From the NCBI RefSeq assembly GCF_901709675.1, contig NC_051089.1, positions 12,513,976 through 12,577,975 on the forward strand: a DNA stretch of 64,000 nucleotides, written 5' to 3'. This DNA comes from Syngnathus acus (taxonomy: Eukaryota > Chordata > Actinopteri > Syngnathiformes > Syngnathidae). The notes under the pieces were generated by a model, which worked only from the letters and a program-made list of their open reading frames with translations, made no database searches and had not been told where the DNA came from. Of this stretch, positions 26,085 through 35,900 are shown one piece after another. A program made the translations under genes and the position numbers. Every line of letters begins with the position of its first letter. The first letter of the stretch is position 1.

Positions 26085-26545
26085 GAAGACAAAGAGCGTA
26101 CTAGTACATGGACCTTAAGCAGCATATCAGGGATATTGAATCGCGTATTATTGTACTGAACTTGTACGCTCTTTGTCCTCACTGGTAGAACAAAACGTCA
26201 CTAGTCTAGAATTTTTTTTTTTTTTTTTTTTACACGACTGTATTATTATTATTGATGACGTTTCTTCACAAAAGTGCGACAACTGTCATACGAGTAAGAC
26301 AACATACATGTTAAAGGTGAGGCCCAAAAAGTTTTGGTCCTACTCGAAAAGTTCACAAGACTACTACTGAGTGACAATTGTGTATTATTGGGCCAAGAGT
26401 GCCACTAGAAATGGAAAAATGACACAGCCCTTCCTGGAGCGCATTAATCGTTCTACTAGTCAGCTAATTCGTATTACTATTGAGGATAAAGAGTGTATGA
26501 GTACAGGGACCTTAAGCTTGATATCAAGGATATCAAATAAATGCA
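26085..26545. repeat. ACTAGT-rich dispersed repeat, inverted pair plus third copy
   Basis: ACAAAGAGCGTAC at 26089-26101 and its exact reverse complement at 26164-26176 form head-to-head copies. A third, direct copy at about 26482-26544 ends CTTGATATCAAGGATATCAA then ATAAATGC. Related copies occur at 27060-27650, 27940-28140, 36740-37010, 47840-48150, 49350-49860, 54230-54620, 55850-56420 and 57210-57245. Confidence 0.65.
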
Positions 26546-26636
26546 CTCCACTTTTACACTTTATTCTTTGAGTAAGAGGCAGAGAGGAGCTCTCAGGCAA
26601 CAGTTGCTACTGTCACTCATTGTCATCTCTCTCTCT

Positions 26637-26669
26637 CACTCACACACACACACACACACACACACACAT
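26637..26669 (+). repeat. (CA)n microsatellite
   Basis: Fourteen or more CA units preceded by CTCTCTCTCAC. Confidence 0.95.
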
Positions 26670-26739
26670 GCATTCACACATACTCACCCACGTTGGGACA
26701 CACACATACACACGGGCAGCGGGGTCACCCATGCTTCAT

Positions 26740-26915
26740 AAAGGGCGCCATTACAATGGCTTTTCTGTTTCTCTGAGTGCAGAGCTGAGATACAATAGGC
26801 CCAAATGAATGCGTTGCCCTGATGCGGCCCCACTTCTCGCCATTTTTCACCGGATGACAGCAAGGACGACGCAGCCGGATGGGGCAGCATGGTTTCAAAG
26901 GACGCCCCTGAAGGT
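26740..26915. other. GC-richer non-repetitive block with exon-like end
   Basis: A block ending in ATGGTTTCAAAGGAC (ATG at 26890), then CCCTGAAG followed by GTGAGCC. It could be a conserved element or an unrecognised 5' exon. No protein family is recognised and no partner exon was found. Confidence 0.25.
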
Positions 26916-27059
26916 GAGCCCTCAAATTGCAGGCATCGCGATACGCTAGTTGTCGTAGTAGTAGATCATATGATTTGTGAGAGAATGATTTACGGCATGC
27001 TGAATTTGAATGAGTGTCCCTCTTTAAAATTCAGGTGGAGTGACAACTATGTTACTCGA

Positions 27060-28140
27060 GCTTAATTGCCACATGCCCACTAACCTGTAGCTCAGTAGTT
27101 CACTAATAAGATTCAATTGCATATTATGAGGCAAATACTATGTGCTCGGGTTTCCCCACTTTGTAGTACTTATGACATTTCAGTAGAAAATTCTACCAGT
27201 TAACATCCGGCACTTCACGAGTAGTGTGAAGATGTAAATTGATACGCACTTGCCTTTTGCCTCACTAATAACTGTCTCTAGCTGTCCTTCTAATATGTCC
27301 AAGTGCATGGTGAACAAAACAATTTCACAGAGTGTCGCTTCAAAAGTGGCAAGGTGGAGCAAAAATAGAGCCGAGAGGCCTGAGCATATGGGAATTTGAG
27401 CTTAAGGATGATGTATGAGTACACTGTCCTCATTAGTAAGACAATTCAGCACACTCATGGAATGACAAGGGTGCAATAATAATAATAATAATAATTAAAA
27501 GAACTTAATGCTTCTTAATGCTTAATGCTTTTTTACACAAATTTATGACATTTCTCCTCACTAGTAGGACAACTACATCTTACTGATGTAATGACGCAAC
27601 ATTTTGCATATGCATATTACTAGTGCTTAAGGCAAAGCAACACATGTTGACTAGCAGACTTTTATTTAAAAACAGCAGCAACAGCAGGCAAAACAGCGTG
27701 TTGTTGTTGACTTGAAATTTGGTGAGCCATTTGGTTGTGACCTGAGATCTGGCAACAGTGATGTCATTTTCAGCAACAAGTGGCAAAATAGCCACCCCCA
27801 GAGATGGATAAAAACATGCATAAAAACTTTGACACAATGTTTTGACTAGTAGGGCTGCACAGGACATATTGTTCCAAAGATTTTTTTTTGAAGTGGTGGG
27901 GTTAACCTCCCCTTTAAATGCTTAAACACATTTTATATTCGTGATCATTTTTGTCCTCAATATTCTGACAACTTTGGAGTAGCACAATCACATTACTAGT
28001 GAGGCAAAATGGTGCATTTGTTGACAACTGCGTGCAACTAGTTTGACCTTAACATGGATAGCATGGGTAGCAGTTGTCAGCTAGTGCACTTTGCCCTACT
28101 AGTAACATAGTAGCTACGAGTATGTCAAGTGAGGTCAAAG
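27060..28140. repeat. ACTAGT-rich dispersed repeat copies
   Basis: Phrases such as CTCACTAGTAGGACAACTAC, ATTACTAGTGAGGC and CCCTACTAGTAACATAG recur here and in the other copies. The pieces are interspersed with ordinary AT-rich DNA. Exact ends cannot be set by eye. Confidence 0.55.
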
Positions 28141-29890
28141 AGAATACTGGTTATCGAGAGTCTGGAATATATTCTCAAGCGGTCTGAGTGGGATTGGTAT
28201 GGTGAAGTGTGTGTACAGTATGTGCAGGGGGGTTGGTGTTGGCTGGCGGGGTGACAGATGGATGGGACTCCCCCAGAGAGATTGATATGGGCGTGGTGCT
28301 GAATGCAGGGATTCTTCAGAGTAATGAAAAACGCTGATATTTTCCCCGCAGTTCAACACCTTCTCATTGGTGTGGCTGGTTTGTTTTCAAAGGAAGTCAA
28401 GACTGACAAATGTCTGGCCAGACTATGATTCATATTCATGCCCCCAGTGCTGTTAATAATTGAGCTCCTGTTATGTGCCTGAGCAATACGGAAAGAAAGG
28501 CGTTATTTACAAATGGTGCGGCCTGTCTGGCTTTTGTCAAAGTTCATGCTCCTATTATTGTGCACTTGTGCTTCACATAGTGTACACTGCACAACTATTA
28601 CTTTAAGACCTCTGCTTCTCAATCTAAATCATCATAAATTTTGACAGGGCATTTTTATTCACAGGCTCTTATATTGGGCAGAATTAGACTGTGACTGTGC
28701 TCCTCATGTTGTGGTTGGTGAGTTTAACTTTGCACTTAATTGATGTGTTTGTGCATGTGTGGAAATTTGCCATGACAAGTTATTTTATTAGAGTAGGCTA
28801 CATGTGTGATGCAGCTCAAAAGTTACAGATGTCCTTATTTTAGTACTAAATTGCACACAATCTTCAGCTGCACCACGGAAAATGATCAAATTTGCTGTTT
28901 TATTGATTGATTGTTGATTAATGGGATTGTAATATTGCAATTAGTTTTCAGCTCTCTATGCCAGTGATATATAATGACCGGCTGAACAATTAAATGTTCT
29001 TCCACTTGATGGCAAGAGGTACAGAATAACGGGAGCATGTTCAGCCACGTTTTTGTGATGGAAAATATGTGCCGAAATATGAAATATTTGCTTTTGACCA
29101 ATAAAGGCCATGTTATTCTCCATTGAATACTTTTGGAGCGGAGGGGAGCGCATGATTTAAAGAAATTGTGCAAAGAGGAATGGCCTCCTCCCATCTTGTG
29201 AAACATAGGTGCTGCCTGGTTGGCAAAAGGGGGTTGTACAAAGTATGAACAAAAGGGGTGGTAATACACATGATTTGATGGAAAAGAAGTATTTCTTAAT
29301 GTAGAATGTTTTTGCCACTGAACTAATGCTCTTAAATTAAAGGTTGGACCTTCATTTTTTTATCATTTTGGTCCTATTGCACCTTAAAATTATTATTATT
29401 ATCATTATTATTATAAGCTAAAGAACTCATCTTGCTACTATATACATGTATAAATCACAGCAGCGGAACTCGAGGCGCACGCCTAAATGAGTGAATTGCA
29501 AGTTTGAATTATTTTTATACTGCCAAAAAATCTTAAACTAATATTGCAGTTTGTTTTTACTTTTAACAAGCATTTACAAACCCTTCCTATTCTCCTTTTA
29601 AATAAATGATGAAATAAATGTGCTTACAATTTTAAGTCATAATAATGATTCATTTCAGACCCGCTGGAGGTCACCGCTCCAATATTGTGCGCGTGTTGGA
29701 CTTTTTAAGAGTGAGCAAGCTTCCTCCCTTTTTCTAAAGCTTCCTTAATAAGAGTGCACAGCATGTACATGTTGACAAGTTAGCGGTCTACGGAAGTGAT
29801 CATAAAAGGTAGCTCAGGTGAGGCTGCGAATCACCTCCTCTTCCTCCCCCCTCGCCCCTCCCCTTTCGCCAGGTAAAAGTGCACGGCGGC
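28141..29890. other. intergenic DNA upstream of itgb6
   Basis: No gene recognised. It contains short AT-rich repeats such as (ATT)n at about 29388-29412, and a pyrimidine-rich CCTCCCCCCTCGCCCCTCCC run near 29838-29866 that probably belongs to the itgb6 proximal promoter. Confidence 0.5.
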
Positions 29891-29935
29891 GCGTCTCCTC
29901 CGCACCACCTTCGTTGGAGAAGCTGGCGTGTAAAT

Positions 29936-29971
29936 ATGAGACAAGTTGAAGTCACGTCACGGACTTACTAA
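29936..29971 (+). promoter_or_regulatory. uORF ending exactly at the itgb6 start codon
   Basis: ATG at 29936 opens an 11-residue ORF (MRQVEVTSRTY). Its TAA (29969-29971) is directly followed by the itgb6 ATG (29972). This layout suggests translational control of itgb6, provided the transcript starts upstream of 29936. Confidence 0.6.
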
Positions 29972-32900
29972 ATGGGGTTTCTCCAACTGGGCCTGATTTT
30001 CCACTACTTGATCACCACGGTGGAGGGTGAGCGCACAACGTATTTGTCTATTATGTGTGTATAATGCAAACAAAATGTGCAAACAAAATGTGCAAGTGTG
30101 ATACCACCTTCTTGTTTACTATCTCAATCATATCATATAGAGATTGTCGTTTATTACACCTGACCTCAGTAATTGCAACGTTTACTCCTGAACCCCGTTT
30201 ATCGCCGGGAGAGTGTAGATTCACTCGTGATAGGTGAAAATCAGCAATATAAAGCCAATTAAGAATAATATATATCTTCAAAGGTTTATCCCTCTTAAAT
30301 GAATGAAATACACTTAAAAGTGTTGTTATATTAAAATGAAAACTAAACAAAAAAATGGAAACTAAATTAAAAACATTTTTGTTCACAAAATAAAACAAAT
30401 ATTTTCCAATGAAATCTAGCTGATATTTACATCTTGCATTTATAAAACTAAAATTATCAATAATTATAGTGGAAATGTCCTTCCCTTTTGTTTCTTTCAT
30501 CATACACAAGTTCATTACATGTATTTATTTTAGTTTTGCTGTACAGCACATTCCTAGCTGTAAAGAACCAAGGTCGGTTGTTCAAGAGTTGTAGTGTACT
30601 TAACTTCATGTCACAATACAAAGAGACCTTTTTTTTTTAAATTTTGGACTCAACAAATGCTCCAGATAAAAAAACAAACTGAATACTAAAACGAATAAAA
30701 ACTAAGCTTAAGCTAAACATTAAAAAAATTAAAACTAATAAACATTAAGAAACTTTTTTGAAAAACTAATTAAAAGTAACTGGAATTTAATATTCTATTT
30801 TAATACAGTATTGTCTTGTGAATTATTTGTTGTATATATTTAAAAAGAAAAATGTTCAACCCAATAATAAAAAAATATAAACAAATATTATTTATCCAGT
30901 TCAACTATCTTAATGTGAACATTCGCATAGATTTTGTGATATAGGCCTTAATACAAGTACTACTTTAACACAAATGGAGCAGGAACACATTCAAACGAAG
31001 CACACAAGGTTTGTTATAGCTGAATTTCAAAGCCTTGATTGCTGTTAGCGGTAGTTAGTAGCGGTGACTCTTAGTCAGTCCAGCACGAGTACTTACATGC
31101 CGGGGGCTTGAACAGATTTGTCACGAGGGTCTGCTCGGAGTTAGATTTTGGTGTCAGTCAGCCCTGGGTGTTCTTTTTTTTTTTCCGCCAGTGTTGTTCT
31201 GCTAACTTCAAAACATGGTTTTGTTTTATTGTGTTATGTATATTGTAATGAATTGTCAGGTAAATTGTAAAAGTAAAACTGTTATTGTACCACATCTTGT
31301 TGGAAGTGATTTTTGTCTGTGTGTGTGCTTTGTAGGTTCATGTTCAGCTGATGGTGCTGTGACTTGTGATCTATGTCTCCAGCTCGGTCCACACTGTGCC
31401 TGGTGTACACAAGAGGTTGGCAGCAGCATCCCAAACCACAAAACACTTGGCCAAATGTGTGATTTTTTTGTCATAGCATAATAATAATGTCCATTTTCAT
31501 CTCAGAATTTTACAAACTGGTTGTCAGTCAGTGAAAGATGTGACTCACCAGAGCGCTTGCTGGCAAATGGATGTCCAGAGAGCCTGTTGGAGTTTCCCAT
31601 TTCTACGGGAGAAATCTTCCTGGATCAACCACTTGGGAAGAAGAGTGGCAACCTGAACGTCACTCAGATCTCCCCACAGAAAATGGCACTCAAGCTACGA
31701 CCTGGTATGCAATTTTTAGATTCTGAGCTTTGGATCGCCATGAAGCGTGTTGGTTTTCTTTTTGGACAGGCGATCAGGTGACTTTCCAGGTGAAAATCCA
31801 GCACACTGAAGACTACCCTGTGGACCTCTACTATCTCATGGACTTGTCAGCGTCTATGTATGATGATCTGCAGATGATCAAGGACCTTGGCTCCACCCTG
31901 TCCAAGGAGATGGCCAAACTTACCAGTAAATTTCGCATGGGCTTTGGCTCTTTTGTGGAGAAACCAGTTCTGCCCTACATCAAGATTACAGAAGAGGAGC
32001 TGGCCAACCCTTGCAGGTAACACAGAGCTGGCCAATATAGTTCAAATGACTTAAATCAGAGAAAACCAGATTTGATCTAAATACTGATTATAGCCTTCTT
32101 CTCTACTGCTGTACCAAAGTGTTGATCAAATAAATTACAGGATATTTCATACCACTGTCAGTCATTGTTTTTGTTTTAATTACTGCAATTGATTATTACT
32201 TAATTAAAAATTACTGCAAGACTCAGAATTTATTTACAGATTGGCATTGTCAGACTTTGTGTGCAGTCATCTAACAAGACTAAATGAAAGTTTTGAGCTC
32301 TGTTACTTCTTACTGTAGGTTTTTTCATGTTTACCAAGGCTGTCTTTGTTTTTTGTTTCTTTGTTACAGTAGTGCCGATGCAACCTGCCTGCCGACGTTT
32401 GGCTACAAACACGTCTTGTCCCTTACGAGCAACACGGACAAATTCAACGAGATGGTCTCCGTGCAGGATGTGTCTGCAAACGTTGATATTCCGGAGTGCG
32501 GCTTCGATGCCGTCATGCAAGCAGCTGTTTGCGGGGTAAGAGTGACATTCAAACACAAATACTCAACAAAAGTGAGCGAGACCAACAATGTTCTCCTGAT
32601 AGGACAGGATAGGTTGGAGGAATGATTCCATGCGTTTGCTGGTGTTTGTCAGCGATGCTGACTCACACTTTGGAATGGACAGTAGAATGGCCGGCATAGT
32701 GATTCCCAACGATGGCCAGTGTCACCTGGACACCAACAATGAATACTCTATGTCCACAAAGCAGGTTTTGAGCCCTTTCATTTTCACTTTGCTCACGTTG
32801 AACTCGCCACGATCACAATCACCCCTTGCTCGTCATGCTTTGTGTTATTCTCCCTAGGAGTATCCAACTCTGGGCCAGTTGATTGATAAAGTAGTGGAGA

Positions 32901-35900
32901 ACAATATCTTATTGATATTTGCTGTGACAGAAAAGCAGAAGCAGAACTATGAAGTAAGATTCTAAAAACATTATTATTGTAGTTAGATGCCAGCCTTGTT
33001 ATTTGCCTTAACGCTTGGACTGCTTTTCCCTCACCGACACAGAACTATGCAAATCTGATACCTGGTGCCACAGTTGGAGTCGTGGCCACGGATTCTCACA
33101 ACATCCTTGAACTGATTTTAACGGCGTACAAAGTGAGTGCTGAGCAAAAATTGTTTGTGGTTGAAAGGACTTTCCCAGGTGTTTTTTTCTTCAAATCCCT
33201 CTTTCATTCTTTCTCCTATGACACTTCCTTACACCTCATGGGGATTTGCGTCAGCATGTTCACCTGCAAGTCCGGTCTTGTCCCGACGCTTTGATGTCTT
33301 TTTGTCTCACTCATTTTTCTCGGCAGCTCGTGCTTCCTCGTTGCACTTTCGTGTAAATCCAGGTTGTGATGGCAAAGTTCCCATCATTCAGTGACAGTTA
33401 CATCATTTGTGAACAATTCCAGTGTGTTTGCTAACTCAAGCGTGACTAATCGGTGGAGACTCTCCTATTGTGGGGTTAATGTATACACAGAAGTCTTGGA
33501 AAGCTTTATGATCATTCAGTCCATGTTTGTCAGTTTATGGTCTTCGTCCTCAAGGAATGAACACTTCAGTGCAACAGTAGAACAATTAGGGTGCACCAAA
33601 AGAATGACTTTAGAATGTTGTTGTTTTTATACTTCTGAATGACATTTCTGGACATGAGTAATTTCTCAAACTAGCCTTTTATTAAATGTCCATCGACAAT
33701 ACAGTTCTATATACCAGTAGAGAACGGTTGTGTCTTACAAGTAAGTTTTCCCCACGCAACAGCCTTACACTCCTGTGTGAGATCTTGGTATACGACCCAT
33801 GCCTTCGAGTTGAGCCTAGTAGTGTTATTAGTGTAGCGGCGTAGTTTACGAGGTTGGATTTCTGGAATACTAAGAGGCTAAAAGTGGCAGTAGTAGTTCA
33901 AAAAACATTGAGTTACTAGAGAGCAAATACCAATACAAGGTATCTTTATAGGGCTGATAGCCGGCCTTATTCTAAGGTATCAGTACTTGCAGCACCCTCT
34001 CGTTGCCGTTTTAGGATTAAGAACTAAAATAAAGCATGCATGTCTGACAGATGCCCATTAAAGTACTTCTGTATGTATGGGAATAAAAGATAATAGAAAA
34101 TTGCCATTAATTGTCACCAGTGTCAATGACTACTGATATCGGTTTGAAAAAAAATTGGTATCGAACCTCTTTTTCACATGAATGTGCTATGGCCGTTCTA
34201 CTCATTTCTGAACTGTATCATTAGAATCCATATGATGGATTGCTCAAACAGCTTTCCATCATATAATTGATTGTATGTAATCATTGTTTTTGTTTAACTA
34301 AAGACACTGCAAGTGTTCAAAGAACAAGCAATTAAGCCTTTAAGCACCCGGACGGCTTGTCACAAAGTTCATTTGTCTACTACGCCTTTCTTTTTGCTCA
34401 GGTGAGCCATCTGTCTTTCCTCGGGTTATTTTTACAGCTCCGAACACCTGGAATGATGAATCACCTTTAAAAGAGCACAAAGACGGAAGGCTTTGCACAT
34501 TACGGGTCACCACAAAGTGAAATTGACCTGACAATACCTGGAAAAGTCCGCTGAATCATGCAATAACAGATTTCAGAGGAATGAACCTTGAGTGAGATGT
34601 TTCTTTGATAAAGACGTTGTGCTTTTGCTGGTTTACAGGAATTGCGATCAGAGATTGAACTAGAGGTCCTTGGAGACACTGAAGGGCTCCGGCTGTCCTT
34701 TGCTGCTATTTGTCCAAATGGTACAGTCCTGCCAGAGCTCAAACAATGTTCTGATGTCAAACCTGGAGAGACGGTAAGTTGTGCTCACAATTAATTGCTT
34801 TTCCAAAACATCCTTGCACCAATTTTCTGTCTTTCCATCTGTTAGTCTATTGTAAGTTTGTAACTATCATCACTGCCCCCCGACTCTTCCTCTCTTAGGT
34901 CGTGTTCAATGTGTCTGTGGAGCTTCCAGGATGCCTGTCTGAAAGTCGACGCTTCTCCTTCAAGCCAGTGGGCCTCCAGGACGCTTTGGACATCGAATTA
35001 GAATCTCTGTGCTCCTGCGATTGTGGACAGCCTCCTCAGGCTGGCAACGGCAGCCGATGCACGGAGGGCCAGGGGACCTTCCACTGTGGCGTGTGCGTGT
35101 GTCAGCCGGGCTTCTCGGGAGCAGAGTGCGAATGCAATGAGGAAAGCGCGTTGTTGAGCGACTGCGCGGCAAACAACGAGAGCGACGTATGCAGCGGTCA
35201 GGGGCAATGTTACTGCGGAGAGTGTGTGTGTGACACATCCAGCTTTGGTCTCATCTACGGACCTTACTGCGAGTGTGACAACTACTCTTGTGCTCGCTTT
35301 CGTGGGGAGCTCTGTGGAGGTGGGGCAATTATATTTCTTATGGATTGTTCATGTGGTTTTGTGGCGAGACTTTTTAGCGTGTTTGTGTTTTAGGCCACGG
35401 GGTGTGTGACTGTGGGGAGTGTCAGTGCCAAAGTGGCTGGACAGGGGAGTACTGTAACTGCAGCAGCAGCAGCGAGGCCTGCCTTTCCCAAGATGGAGTC
35501 CTGTGCAGCGGCCGGGGCAAGTGCGAGTGCGGCCACTGTGTCTGCTTGGTACAGGGAGCATCGGGGGACTTGTGTGAGAAGTGCCCCACATGTGGAGATG
35601 CCTGTTCAATAGCAAGGTCAGAGCACATGACATCTTTTTTTGCTGGCTTTATCTTTGGAATCGGACATGGGCAAACGTGAATTTTTTAAAAAACGTTTTA
35701 CCCATGTTGACTTTTAACAGCAGTAAAAATAAAGCCGAGATATCTTGACTTTTGACAGAGATAAAAAAAGTACAAGCAAACCATTGTGGGCCTTTTTTGT
35801 AGACAGGTCCACATGCATCTTCATTTTCCTGCCAGGGCAAGTCTAATTTATCGTGTTTAGGAATTTGACAGACCGTGCCGCACCTTTCTGGGTGTTCCAG

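Noticed and set aside
30051-30515. 154-aa minus-strand ORF in itgb6 intron 1
   Set aside because: AT-rich, low-complexity residues with no family match; probably chance.
35402-35680. 92-aa ORF as a separate cysteine-rich peptide
   Set aside because: It is itgb6 exon 11 (I-EGF repeats) read into the next intron.
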